A DNA stretch of 64,000 nt from Haloferax marinum (GCF_009674625.1 NZ_WKJQ01000001.1:992001-1056000), one strand, 5' to 3'. Positions 26,955 through 35,033 are shown, counted from the first letter of the stretch. Notes: generated from the letters alone by a model not told the origin. Translations and numbers: made by a program.

Positions 26955-28007
26955 ATGGCTTTCGACTTCGACTTCGACCGTCTCAAGCAACTCACAGAGA
27001 CCAGCGGTGTGCCGGGCTACGAGGACCGAATCCGTGCGCTCGTCCGTGAAGACCTCGAAGCGACGACCGACAGCGTCAGCGTCGACGCCATGGGCAACGT
27101 CGTCGGCACCATCGAGGGCGAGAGCGACTACGAAGTCGCCGTTGCCGCACACATGGACGAGATAGGCTTCATGGTCCGCCACATCAACGAAGACGGCTTT
27201 CTCCAACTCGACGCACTCGGCGGCTGGGACCCGCGCGTCCTGAAGGCGCAACGCGTCACCGTCCACGCGGATGACAGCGATTTCACCGGTGTCATCGGTT
27301 CTGTCCCGCCGCACACGCTCACTGAAGAACAGAAAAAGAAGGAACCGAAGGTCGAAGACGTGTTCGTCGACCTCGGTCTGCCTGCAGAGACCGTCGAGGA
27401 GGAGGTTTCTGTCGGCGACCTCGTGACGATGGAACAGACGACCGTCAAGATGGGCGACCACGTCACGGGCAAGGCAATCGACGACCGTGTCTGCCTGTTC
27501 GCCATGCTCGAAGCCGCGCGCCGTATCGACAACCCGCAGGTCACCATCCACTTCGCGGCGACCGTGCAGGAAGAAGTCGGACTCCGCGGGGCACAGGCAC
27601 TCGGCGTCGACCTCGACCCGGACCTCGCGCTCGGCCTCGACACCACCGTCGCCAACGACGTCCCTGGGTTCAAGCCCGCAGATTACGTCACCAGACTCGG
27701 CGAAGGCGCGGGTATCAAACTGAAAGACTCCAGCGCCATCGCCAACCCGAAAGTCCACCGTCGCCTGCGCGACGTGGCCGAAGCGAACGAGATTGCCTAC
27801 CAGATGGAACTGCTCCCCGCGGGCGGGACGGACACCGGTGGCTTCCAGAACACCTACGGTGCCAAGCCCGTCGGTGCCATCTCGATGCCGACGCGCTACC
27901 TCCACACCGTGACCGAGAGCGTCCATGCCGACGACGTGACCGCGTACATCGACCTTCTGACCGCCTTCCTGACGAGCGAGACCGGCGAGTTCGACTACAC
28001 GCTCTGA
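26955..28007 (+). CDS. M42 family (TET-type) aminopeptidase
   Basis: 350 residues. Metal ligands are in the expected order: AAHMDEIGFMV (His, Asp), GKAIDDRV (bridging Asp), QEEVGLRGA (catalytic Glu and metal Glu), GLDTT, and PTRYLHT near the end. TET peptidases form large 12-subunit tetrahedra that trim peptides released by the proteasome. A flexible insertion EEQKKKEPKVEDV is typical. No signal peptide. Confidence 0.93.
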   Translation: MAFDFDFDRLKQLTETSGVPGYEDRIRALVREDLEATTDSVSVDAMGNVVGTIEGESDYEVAVAAHMDEIGFMVRHINEDGFLQLDALGGWDPRVLKAQRVTVHADDSDFTGVIGSVPPHTLTEEQKKKEPKVEDVFVDLGLPAETVEEEVSVGDLVTMEQTTVKMGDHVTGKAIDDRVCLFAMLEAARRIDNPQVTIHFAATVQEEVGLRGAQALGVDLDPDLALGLDTTVANDVPGFKPADYVTRLGEGAGIKLKDSSAIANPKVHRRLRDVAEANEIAYQMELLPAGGTDTGGFQNTYGAKPVGAISMPTRYLHTVTESVHADDVTAYIDLLTAFLTSETGEFDYTL

Positions 28008-28115
28008 GGCGGCCGAAAAATGGCGGCCTGGCTCCCGTCAAACTGAGGGGGCCACCCAGTTCGCTGTCGAACGCGAACCAAAGTATTCACTACAGGCCCA
28101 CACCAAGCGGCGGAC

Positions 28116-28745
28116 ATGACCGACGGCAACGTGGATATGTCTCGGCGGGCGTTCCTCGGCGCGGCCGCTGGTGGCGCGGCGGTTGCTGCCACCTCCGGCA
28201 CGGCCGCGGCGCAAACGGAAGAACCCGACTTCGGCGGCTACCTCGACGGAATCGACGGTGGCTACGAAGACCTTCGTGGTCAGAGCGAAGTCACCATCGA
28301 GGTTGGTGCAGAGGGCAACGGCGGCGCCCTCGCGTTCGCGCCCGCGGGTGTCTGGATAGACCCCGGTACGACCGTGACGTGGGAGTGGACCGGCGAAGGC
28401 GGCGGACACAACGTCAAGATGGAAGAAGGACCAGCAGGTCTCGACTCCGGTGCGCCCGTCGCTGAAGCAGGCACGACGTACGAGTACACCTTCGAGGAAG
28501 CTGATGCAGGTATCTCGAAATACTACTGTGCGCCCCACCAGGCGCTCGGCATGCTCGGCGCAGTCGCCGTCGGCGGCGACGTCGAAACCGTCAGCGTCGG
28601 TGGCGAGGGCGGCGGCGCAAGCCTCCCGCAGGTTCCCGACAGCGCGAAGGCCCTCGGCGTGGCGACGACGTTCGCGATGGTCGCGACGCTCGGCCTCGCG
28701 TACTTCTTCATGAAATACGGCGGCGATTACGAGATAAACGAGTAA
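28116..28745 (+). CDS. Membrane-anchored halocyanin, second copy
   Basis: 209-residue blue copper protein. Tat motif SRRAFLG near residue 9, then the cupredoxin domain with ligands in GGGHNVKM, YYCAPH and QALGM, and a C-terminal helix (about 178-200). From PDFGG to SVGG (about 126 residues) it differs from the copy at 11733 at only about ten places by eye, while the signal and the tail differ. It stands alone, without cytochrome b genes. It may serve another oxidase or replace the first copy under other conditions. Confidence 0.92.
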   Translation: MTDGNVDMSRRAFLGAAAGGAAVAATSGTAAAQTEEPDFGGYLDGIDGGYEDLRGQSEVTIEVGAEGNGGALAFAPAGVWIDPGTTVTWEWTGEGGGHNVKMEEGPAGLDSGAPVAEAGTTYEYTFEEADAGISKYYCAPHQALGMLGAVAVGGDVETVSVGGEGGGASLPQVPDSAKALGVATTFAMVATLGLAYFFMKYGGDYEINE

Positions 28746-28770
28746 TCTCCCGTATTTTTCAGTTTTCGCC

Positions 28771-28899
28771 GTTCGTGAGCGACCGCACCGTTGCTCTCAG
28801 CCGTCGTGTTCGTGAGCGACCGCACCGTTGCTCTCAGCCGTCGTGTTCGTGAGCGACCACACCGTTGCTCTCAGCCGTCGTGTTCGTGAGCGACCGCGT
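28771..28899. repeat. 37-base tandem repeat, three and a half copies
   Basis: Units start at 28771, 28808, 28845 and 28882, with a spacing of exactly 37. Each begins GTTCGTGAGCGACC. Copies 1 and 2 are identical, copy 3 differs by one base, and copy 4 is cut after about 17 bases. There is no spacer between copies. Confidence 0.9.
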
Positions 28900-28902
28900 T
28901 CA

Positions 28903-28947
28903 CTCGCGTCCTTCGTCGTGAAATACGGCGGTGACTCCGAGGAGTGA
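28903..28947 (+). pseudogene. Remnant matching the halocyanin C-terminus
   Basis: After the 37-base repeats, the plus strand reads LASFVVKYGGDSEE and a stop. The end of the halocyanin at 28745 reads LAYFFMKYGGDYEINE and a stop. The DNA matches at GAAATACGGCGG and around it. This looks like the last codons of a duplicated or deleted halocyanin gene. It has no start and is not expressed as a protein. Confidence 0.55.
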
Positions 28948-28971
28948 CGCAAACGCGAAACCCGTCGTGCC

Positions 28972-30030
28972 TCAGAAGAAGCCGTAGTCGTCTATCTCTG
29001 CTTCGTACACCGATTCGTACTGGTCGATGACGTGGGTGTAGTCGTAGGTGGCGAACTCGTCGTCGACCGTCTGGTGGTCGAATCCACGCGCGGCGACGAT
29101 TTCGTCTGCGAGTTCCTGCGGACTCGTGACCAGTGACCCGCGTGCACGGCCTTCGACGAGTTCGTGCGCCGCCGAGTGTGCCTGGTACTCGACGATGCTC
29201 ACACACCCGCACGCGAGCGCCCAGAGCAAGTTGGTCGCGAAGGGTTCGACGGTTGCGGTCTGGGCGAAGACGTGCGCGCCTTTCAGAATCGGTACCGCCT
29301 CGTTGGCAGAGAGTTCACCGAGGAACTCGACTCTGTCGTCGATTCGGAGGTCACGCGCGGTCTGTTCTGCGTCCGCCCGTTCGGGGCCGTCGCCGACGAC
29401 GACCGCGTCCCAGTCTTTGTCGCGGAGTTCGGCGAGTGCGAGGAGGAAACTCTCGACGTTGGCGTGTTCGTCCAAGTCGCGGGCGTAGACCACGTCGGCA
29501 CGCGTTTCGACCGCTGCCTCGCGGACGATGTCCATGTTGATGGGTTCGGGGACGACGTGGGTCGAATCCACCGACGCACCGAGTTCGCGAACTTCCGTCC
29601 GAACCATCTCGGAGGGTGCCAAGACGGCGTGTGGCGACTTCGCCGCACGTCGGTACGACCGCGACCCGCCGCGTTCGTCACGCGCCCACCAGTCGGCGAC
29701 GACGGGAACTCTGAGGAATCGCGCGGCAGTCTTGGCGGCCGTCACGTGCGACGGCGGGTAGCTCGTGACCTGAATCACGTCCGGGCCGACTTCGCGGAGG
29801 ACGAAGGGCACGCGCGAGGCGAACCGACCGGACGCTGGCGAGTCGGTGACGCGGTGGTAGGTCACGCCGTTCTGTTCGAACTCGACGACTTCGCCGTCCC
29901 ACCACTTCGCACAGAGAACGACGACGTCGTGTCCGCGTTCGGTGAGCAGTTCTGCGGTTCGCCGCATCCGCATCGTCGCGCCCGTCTCTTCGTGGTGCGG
30001 AGTGAACATCGAGACGAGAGCGACGCGCAT
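28972..30030 (-). CDS. GT4-type glycosyltransferase
   Basis: 352 residues with the GT-B layout. N-terminus MRVALVSMFTPHHEETGATM (nucleotide-free lobe with a glycine), then ADWWARDERGG, the second lobe with VVYARDLDEHANVESFLLAL and VVGDGPERADAEQ, and the E-x7-E-like stretch TVEPFATNLLWALACGCVSI. The donor and target are unknown; N-glycan or surface polysaccharide work is usual for the family. ATG 30030 is 24 bases after a TTTTTAT box. Confidence 0.9.
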   Translation of the reverse strand: MRVALVSMFTPHHEETGATMRMRRTAELLTERGHDVVVLCAKWWDGEVVEFEQNGVTYHRVTDSPASGRFASRVPFVLREVGPDVIQVTSYPPSHVTAAKTAARFLRVPVVADWWARDERGGSRSYRRAAKSPHAVLAPSEMVRTEVRELGASVDSTHVVPEPINMDIVREAAVETRADVVYARDLDEHANVESFLLALAELRDKDWDAVVVGDGPERADAEQTARDLRIDDRVEFLGELSANEAVPILKGAHVFAQTATVEPFATNLLWALACGCVSIVEYQAHSAAHELVEGRARGSLVTSPQELADEIVAARGFDHQTVDDEFATYDYTHVIDQYESVYEAEIDDYGFF

Positions 30031-30053
30031 ATTCGCGGCCACTACGTGCCGCG

Positions 30054-30060
30054 ATAAAAA
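30054..30060 (-). promoter_or_regulatory. TATA-like box of the glycosyltransferase
   Basis: Read on the minus strand as TTTTTAT, 24-30 bases before the ATG at 30030. It rules out the GTG start at 30042 for a leaderless message. Confidence 0.55.
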
Positions 30061-30123
30061 TCCATGTCTTTCGCATTCGAGTCGACGCGGAGCGTCGGGA
30101 AGATAGTCGAAGTGAATCCGCCG

Positions 30124-30756
30124 TCAGAGACCGACGACAGGAGCGACGAGAGCGCCGGCGGCAGAGACCGTGTACTCCCATCCGTAGACGTGGTTGAGGA
30201 GGAAGTAGGTCACGACGCCGAGCGAGAGCGACAGAAGCCACGCAGCGGCCGCGATGCGGCCGATTTTCTTGTGTGGCGTCTGGGTGCGGATTTCGTGTTC
30301 AGAGTGTGTGAGACCGAGGATGAGCGCGTAGAGCACCACCGGCACCGACACGATAGAGAGGATGATGTGAATCGCCAGCATCGCGAGGTACGGATAGTAC
30401 GCGAACGCCGGGCCGACGAACTCCTTGGTTCCACCGCCACCAATCTTCGTGAGGTAGAGGATGAGGAAGACGATGATGAGCGTGAAGGCCATCACCATCG
30501 CGGTGGCGTGTTTTCTGACCTCGTCGCGGCGAATCCAGCGCCAGCCTGCTGCGATGACGAAGACGTTTATCGTGTTCACCAACGCGATCGCGTCCGAGAG
30601 GCGGTTCACCTGCTGGAGGGTCAACTCGGGGAAGACGCTCTTGGGGACGAGTCCAGCGAAGGTTCCGATGACGAGGGCGTAGCCAACCACCGAGAGGATG
30701 GCCGTCGCCGCCGCGGGGTGTTCCTTCAGTGGATTACTGGCGCTCGCAGTTGCCAT
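30124..30756 (-). CDS. DUF420 family membrane protein
   Basis: 210 residues with six helices. Conserved histidines lie in the helices: KHATAMVMAFTLIIVF, HIILSIVSVPVVLYALILGL and HKKIGRIAAAAWLLSL. DUF420 proteins are commonly found near haem-copper oxidase genes and are probably haem- or copper-handling. No oxidase genes lie in this window. ATG 30756 begins MATASASNPLKEHPA. Confidence 0.85.
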   Translation of the reverse strand: MATASASNPLKEHPAAATAILSVVGYALVIGTFAGLVPKSVFPELTLQQVNRLSDAIALVNTINVFVIAAGWRWIRRDEVRKHATAMVMAFTLIIVFLILYLTKIGGGGTKEFVGPAFAYYPYLAMLAIHIILSIVSVPVVLYALILGLTHSEHEIRTQTPHKKIGRIAAAAWLLSLSLGVVTYFLLNHVYGWEYTVSAAGALVAPVVGL

Positions 30757-31084
30757 GAAACGACGTAAGTTTGGAACTGTCTTCCATCTTCGGGTTTGGG
30801 ACAGTGGACGGGGTTGGTCGCGTCGAAATCATCGAACGTGGACAGGATGGGCGTGACATATACAGAGGGTGAGTTCAGCACAGTGCCAATGGTTGTTTCG
30901 GCGAATAATCACGAAATGACAGTGCGAGAACCGCGTATTGACCGCTGAATACTCTACTTGAATGAAATTTGTCTGGGTCGCATATCGTACAATAATTGTG
31001 TGATTTCCGCATCTCGCTAATCCAGACAAAAGTCCACTGACCAATAATAAATAATATTATATAATTTAAAATGGATGTGTGTGT
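30757..31084. other. AT-rich gap of 328 bases before the small zinc protein
   Basis: No gene recognised. From about 30950 the base composition falls well below the window average and ends in AATAATAAATAATATTATAT, the promoter of the next gene. The change in composition suggests acquired DNA. Confidence 0.55.
31056..31064 (+). promoter_or_regulatory. Strong TATA box of the small zinc protein
   Basis: ATTATATAA, 21-29 bases before ATG 31085, within a 30-base A/T run. It is the most AT-rich promoter in the window. Confidence 0.6.
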
Positions 31085-31345
31085 ATGGGAAGAACGCAAC
31101 TCATATGTAAAAAGTGCGATGGGAGGTTTTCACCACATAAACATGAAATGGCAAAAGGAGCAGCCGTCGGCGCTGCAGCAGCCGCGGGTGCGATAAAAGG
31201 GGGCACCTATGGGATAGTCTCGGGGTCACTTCCTGGAGGAGCGACAGGTGCAGGAGTTGGTGCAGCATTAGCGGGAGGGGCGGTGTTCTTAGGTGCTAAA
31301 AGCACGACAATGTGTCCACACTGTGACAAAGTCCAATTTTTCTGA
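31085..31345 (+). CDS. Small zinc-ribbon protein with a glycine-zipper core
   Basis: 86 residues. A CxxC pair at the start (CKKCDGRFSPHKH) and another at the end (CPHCDKVQFF) can bind one zinc together. Between them lies a hydrophobic Gly/Ala-rich stretch (about 25-75) with glycine-zipper repeats (GGATGAGVGAALAGGAVFLG), which would pack in a membrane or as an oligomer. Codon and base use are less GC-rich than its neighbours and it sits in an AT-rich patch next to an IS end, so it was probably acquired. I know no assigned function. Confidence 0.7.
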   Translation: MGRTQLICKKCDGRFSPHKHEMAKGAAVGAAAAAGAIKGGTYGIVSGSLPGGATGAGVGAALAGGAVFLGAKSTTMCPHCDKVQFF

Positions 31346-31460
31346 CGCGATTGTAACTTCTCCCTGAGTTTAGCAGTGTGAATGGCATATTCTGAAGATT
31401 TCTGAAAAACCACATTATCTGTACGTGACACAGATACCGGAACTGTTGCCTGACCGACTT

Positions 31461-31520
31461 GCGCGCTCTATTCAGCACGCCGTCAACGACCTATCAGTTA
31501 ACCATACGTTCAACAAAGCC
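31461..31520. mobile_element. Remnant of an IS-like terminus
   Basis: These 60 bases match the left end of the 549-bp element (45469-45528, opposite strand) at 44 of 60 positions without gaps, counted by eye. The outer tip reads CAACAAAGCC, the inverse of GGCTTTGTTG. No second end or transposase was found near it, so it is a solo remnant. Confidence 0.55.
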
Positions 31521-31550
31521 ACAGAGACGGTACAGAGGCACCCACATTGT

Positions 31551-31733
31551 GAGACTCGACCGCTCTGCACCACGAGCGAGGCCGAAGGCCGAGTCTCGTG
31601 GCTTTTTCCCTCCTGGTTTTTTGACGGGTGGTTCCCGCAGTGTCGCCAGACTGCGTCTGGCGGACCGCCGAGGTCCCCTCGGCGACGTCGCCGAGAGGCG
31701 ACACGAGGAAACCCTCGTCAAAAAAGGTGGATC
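31551..31733. other. Highly structured intergenic sequence (terminators or RNA)
   Basis: Hairpin CCACGAG/CTCGTGG (31570-31576 with 31595-31601) encloses GGCC-GAA-GGCC and is followed by CTTTTTCCC. Next, TTTTTTGACGGG-GGTTCC (from 31617) can pair with GGAAACCCTCGTCAAAAAA (31707-31725), enclosing three small hairpins (GCCAGAC/GTCTGGC, CCGCCGAGG/CCTCGGCG, GTCGCC/GGCGAC). On the minus strand a T-run follows the egsA stop. It could be convergent terminators, or a processed RNA. Confidence 0.5.
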
Positions 31734-32780
31734 TTAGATAACGCCCGTAATCGTCGCCGCTTCGATAGCCGCCGACTTGCTCACGCCGTTCCCGAGAATC
31801 GTGTAGCGGTCACGAATCGTGTGTGCCGTCGTCAGCGCCTCGATAATCGTCTCGTCGTCGATGCCGAGTTCCTTGGCCGTCGTCGGCGCACCCATCGTCG
31901 AGAGCGCGTCGTGGATGTTCCGCCAGTCGCCTTTCTCGCCACTGTGGAAGTACTCGGTCATGATTGCCCCGACGCCGACCTGGTGACCGTGAAGGGCGCG
32001 TCCGGGGGCGAGGCGGTCGAGTTGGTGCGAAAAGAGGTGTTCTGCACCCGATGCCGGGCGTGACGAGTCGGCGATAGACATCGCGACACCGGACGAGACG
32101 AGTGCTTTCGTCACAATCCACGCAGATTCTTCCAGTCCGGGTTTGATGGAGTCCGCACTCTCGACCAGCAGTTCTGCGGTCATCTGCGCCAGCGCACCTG
32201 CGTATTCGGAGTACTCGACGTTCTGGAGGCGGTGGGCGAGTTGCCAGTCTTTCACTGCCGTGTAGTTCGAGATGATGTCTGCACAGCCTGCGGTGGTGAG
32301 TTCCCACGGCGCTTCGGCCAAGAGTTCCGTGTCGGCGACGACTGCCAGCGGCGGGTCTGCAGCGACCGAATGTCGAGTGTCGCCTTCGGGTATCGACGAG
32401 CGACCGGAGACGATACCGTCGTGACTCGCCGCCGTGGGGACCGAGACGAATCCGCATTCGAGACGGTCGGCGGCCATCTTCGCGACGTCGATTGGTTTGC
32501 CGCCGCCGAGGGCGATGAGGTAGCCAGCGTCCATCTCGCGGCCGATTTCGACGACGCGCTCGACCGCTTCGAAACTCGCACGGTCGAGTGAGACCGACGA
32601 GATGCCGTCGAACTGCGCGCGGACTCGGTCGCCCGCGATTCGCTCGGGCGAGGGACTCGTGACGAGGAGCGGTTCCCCAGAGAGGTAGAGCTCTGAGACT
32701 GCGTCAGCGAGTTGGTCGAGGACGCCGTGGCCGACGAGGACGTTCCGAGGCAGCTTGATCCACGTCGATTTGTCGAACAT
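31734..32780 (-). CDS. egsA: sn-glycerol-1-phosphate dehydrogenase
   Basis: Makes the glycerol-1-phosphate backbone of archaeal lipids from dihydroxyacetone phosphate with NAD(P)H. 348 residues. Rossmann-like motif ALGGGKPIDVAKMAA, zinc-site region FVSVPTAASHDGIVSGRSS, then GCADIISNYTAVKDW and SGAEHLFSHQLDR with the metal-binding histidines, and HGHQVGVGAIM. ATG 32780 gives MFDKSTWIKLPRNV; a TTG two codons earlier is rejected. Confidence 0.96.
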   Translation of the reverse strand: MFDKSTWIKLPRNVLVGHGVLDQLADAVSELYLSGEPLLVTSPSPERIAGDRVRAQFDGISSVSLDRASFEAVERVVEIGREMDAGYLIALGGGKPIDVAKMAADRLECGFVSVPTAASHDGIVSGRSSIPEGDTRHSVAADPPLAVVADTELLAEAPWELTTAGCADIISNYTAVKDWQLAHRLQNVEYSEYAGALAQMTAELLVESADSIKPGLEESAWIVTKALVSSGVAMSIADSSRPASGAEHLFSHQLDRLAPGRALHGHQVGVGAIMTEYFHSGEKGDWRNIHDALSTMGAPTTAKELGIDDETIIEALTTAHTIRDRYTILGNGVSKSAAIEAATITGVI

Positions 32781-32881
32781 ACGCAAGCATCGGCCACGGT
32801 GGTTGATAGTGTTTCTCGTCTCGGGGGCGACACGTGTGTCGTATCGTCGATAGCGGACACGACAGAACTGCTCGTCTCGAC

Positions 32882-33562
32882 TCAGACGAGCGTCCGAACT
32901 GCGTCCCAGAGGAACATCACGCCGAACCCACCGAGGACGACGGCACTGAGCGCGGCAACCACGGGAGCGAACGACTCGACGCGCTTTTCTGCCGCGACGA
33001 GTGCCGCGGGGAATCCGGTTACCCAGACGGCGATGCCGCCGAAGAATCCGAGAATGAGCGCGGGACTCCCCGTCTGGACGATGAGCAGGTCAGACAGCGA
33101 CGCACCGAGATACGGCGTGTGCGAGAGCACGTCGACGCTCCCGGTTTCGAGCAACCCGACGCCGATAGTGAGCCAAAACAGAATCTGATACGGGTTCGTC
33201 AACGCGAGGACGAACGCCTTCGTGAAGCCGGCACTGTCGGTCTCGGGGTCGGCGGCCTCGCGGAACGTCGTACTCGTCTCTTTGGCCGCGCCGTAGGCGA
33301 AGTAGAGCATGAGGAGACCCCCTGCACCGACCATGGCGGCCCGAATCGTCGGGAACTGCTCGACGAAGGCAACGAGTCCGAGTGCCGCGAGGACGAAAAA
33401 GAGCGCGTCGGCGCTCATCGCACCGAGGCCGGCACGGGCACCCGACGACCACCCGCGAACGACGCTCTCCTCGGCGATGACGGCGTTCATCGGACCGGGC
33501 GGTGCGGCGAGGGCGAGGCCGAAGACCAACCCGGCGGTGAGCGACGGGAGGACGGTAGACAT
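32882..33562 (-). CDS. LysE family exporter
   Basis: 226 residues, six helices. Signature PPGPMNAVIAEESVVRGWSS near the start and TNPYQILFWLTIGVGLLE in the middle match the LysE/RhtB group, which exports amino acids or small metabolites. The substrate cannot be told. It is 58 bases downstream of the GDT1-type exporter and may be on the same message. Confidence 0.88.
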   Translation of the reverse strand: MSTVLPSLTAGLVFGLALAAPPGPMNAVIAEESVVRGWSSGARAGLGAMSADALFFVLAALGLVAFVEQFPTIRAAMVGAGGLLMLYFAYGAAKETSTTFREAADPETDSAGFTKAFVLALTNPYQILFWLTIGVGLLETGSVDVLSHTPYLGASLSDLLIVQTGSPALILGFFGGIAVWVTGFPAALVAAEKRVESFAPVVAALSAVVLGGFGVMFLWDAVRTLV

Positions 33563-33620
33563 CACCGTCTCTTGGGTGGAATCCCTGAAAAATGACGCGG
33601 AACCGGTGACGACGGCGCGG

Positions 33621-34316
33621 TCAGACGAGCGTGAGAATCGCGTCAGAGACTGTTCCGACGAACGCGTCCCACGCAGAGAATCCGGTGAAGATGGCGACAG
33701 TGGTGTCGAGGGCGAAGAAGCCAAACAGGGCTGCCGCACCGAGATACGCCTTCCGAGCGTCGAAGCGGTCCGAGAATCGGTGGAAGAAGTACGCATTGGC
33801 GATGCTCACCGGAACGATGGCGAGCATCTCGCCGGCCCAGATTGCGGGGTGTGCGCCGTACTGGACGGCGAGGCCAATCGTCACCAGTTGCGTCTTGTCA
33901 CCGAATTCGCCGGCGGCCATCATCGCGAAGATGGGGAAGAACCCGCCGAACCCGGCCCCGGAGAGTTCCCGGCCGAAGACGGTCGGCGTCGCGTCGAAGT
34001 CGGTCAAGCCACCGTCGGTGGCCGCACCCACATGCTGCTTCGTCGGTGCCGAACGAAACAGGAGGATGGCGAAGACCGCGAACAAGACGGCGGTGAAGGC
34101 GTCGAGTGCGACCGGTGGAAGCGCGTTTTTCAGGGCCTGCCCGAGTGTGATTTCGAGGGCGGTCCAGATAGCGAACGCCGACCCGGCGGCGGCGACGACG
34201 ATTCTCGGGTCGTACCGCGTGGAGAGGCCAGCGATGATGAACTGAACTTTCTCGCCCGGAAGCACCGCTAACTGGGCGACTAGCGCGACGACGAGAATCT
34301 CAGCCCACCCAGTCAT
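33621..34316 (-). CDS. GDT1/UPF0016-type cation exporter
   Basis: 231 residues, about six helices in two halves. The second half has the family motif GEFGDKTQL. The matching place in the first half reads AVLPGEKVQF, so the usual ExGDKT is degenerate there. Members move Mn2+ (or Ca2+) out of the cytoplasm by exchange with protons. The start overlaps the DtxR-regulator stop (ATGA), pointing to manganese homeostasis under that regulator. Confidence 0.88.
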   Translation of the reverse strand: MTGWAEILVVALVAQLAVLPGEKVQFIIAGLSTRYDPRIVVAAAGSAFAIWTALEITLGQALKNALPPVALDAFTAVLFAVFAILLFRSAPTKQHVGAATDGGLTDFDATPTVFGRELSGAGFGGFFPIFAMMAAGEFGDKTQLVTIGLAVQYGAHPAIWAGEMLAIVPVSIANAYFFHRFSDRFDARKAYLGAAALFGFFALDTTVAIFTGFSAWDAFVGTVSDAILTLV

Positions 34317-35011
34317 ACAGTCGAGACGCTCTCGTCTTCGCACTCCTCGTCGGGTGCGCGGACGCGAATCGTCTGTGCGACGGACTCGGGGAGACTCTGC
34401 TCTCGCCCGGAGTCGACGACGCGAACTGTGACCATGCCGAACGGGGCGACGTCGGTTATCTCGATGGTCGTTCCAGGCGTGACGCCCGCCTCGGAGAGAT
34501 ACTCCAGTTCTTCGGGGTCGCGGTCACTGACGCGACAGACGACGAGCGTGTCGCCGACACCGTGGTCCGAGAGCGTGGACAGTCCTGCCGACTTCGGCGG
34601 CGTCAGGTCGGCACTCGGAATCGGGTCACCGTGTGGGTCGACTTCGGGGTCCCCCAGTGCGGCGGCGACACGCCGCTCGAACTCCTCGCTGATGTGGTGT
34701 TCGAGTGCGTCGGCCTCTTCGTGGACTTCGCTCCACGAGTAATCGAGATGTTCGGTGAGGTACGCCTCCAGCAGGCGGTGGTGCCGAAGCACTTCGAGTG
34801 CGACAGTCTCGCCTTCCGTGGTTAGCTCGACGCCCTTGTACTTCTCGCGTTCGAGCAGTCCTCGCTCTTCGAGTTTCCCGACCATGCTCGTCACTGTCGG
34901 CGGCGTCTTCCCGAGATACTCCGCGATACTGGACGTCGAAACCGGAGGCCCGTGTTCCATCTGGAGAGAATAGATAGCCTTCAGATAATCTTCCATCACG
35001 TCGCTCAACAT
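34313..35011 (-). CDS. DtxR family metal-dependent regulator
   Basis: 232 residues. N-terminal winged helix (MEDYLKAIYSLQMEHGPPVS, TPPTVTSMVGKLEERGLLER), dimer and metal domain with H-E-H residues (EVHEEADALEHHISEEFE), and a C-terminal SH3-like FeoA domain (AGVTPGTTIEITDVAPFGMV). It senses Mn2+ or Fe2+ and represses transport genes. A perfect palindrome lies nine bases before its ATG, suggesting self-control. Haloarchaeal relatives are SirR, TroR and Idr; which one this equals is not clear. Confidence 0.92.
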   Translation of the reverse strand: MLSDVMEDYLKAIYSLQMEHGPPVSTSSIAEYLGKTPPTVTSMVGKLEERGLLEREKYKGVELTTEGETVALEVLRHHRLLEAYLTEHLDYSWSEVHEEADALEHHISEEFERRVAAALGDPEVDPHGDPIPSADLTPPKSAGLSTLSDHGVGDTLVVCRVSDRDPEELEYLSEAGVTPGTTIEITDVAPFGMVTVRVVDSGREQSLPESVAQTIRVRAPDEECEDESVSTV

Positions 35012-35019
35012 GGGTTGAA

Positions 35020-35033
35020 TTAGACGTGTCTAA
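35020..35033. promoter_or_regulatory. Palindromic operator before the DtxR gene
   Basis: TTAGACGTGTCTAA: two perfect 6-base arms around GT. It lies between ATG 35011 and the TATA-like ATATTTAGTTT (35034-35044 on the minus strand), so a bound dimer would block transcription start. The form resembles reported haloarchaeal DtxR-type sites. Confidence 0.75.

Larger units (their letters stand above)
31346..31733. other. 388-base gap with IS-end remnant and strong hairpins
   Basis: Between the convergent small zinc gene and egsA. Left part: AT-rich tail. Middle: IS-end-like sequence at 31461-31520. Right part: several nested inverted repeats and T-runs described separately. No credible gene. Confidence 0.6.

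Noticed and set aside
28771-28899. CRISPR array
   Set aside because: The 37-base units touch each other with no variable spacers, and no cas genes are present.
30870-30955. A third copy of the IS-like end
   Set aside because: Short matches (TTCAGCAC, GCTGAATAC) exist but do not align in order or spacing.
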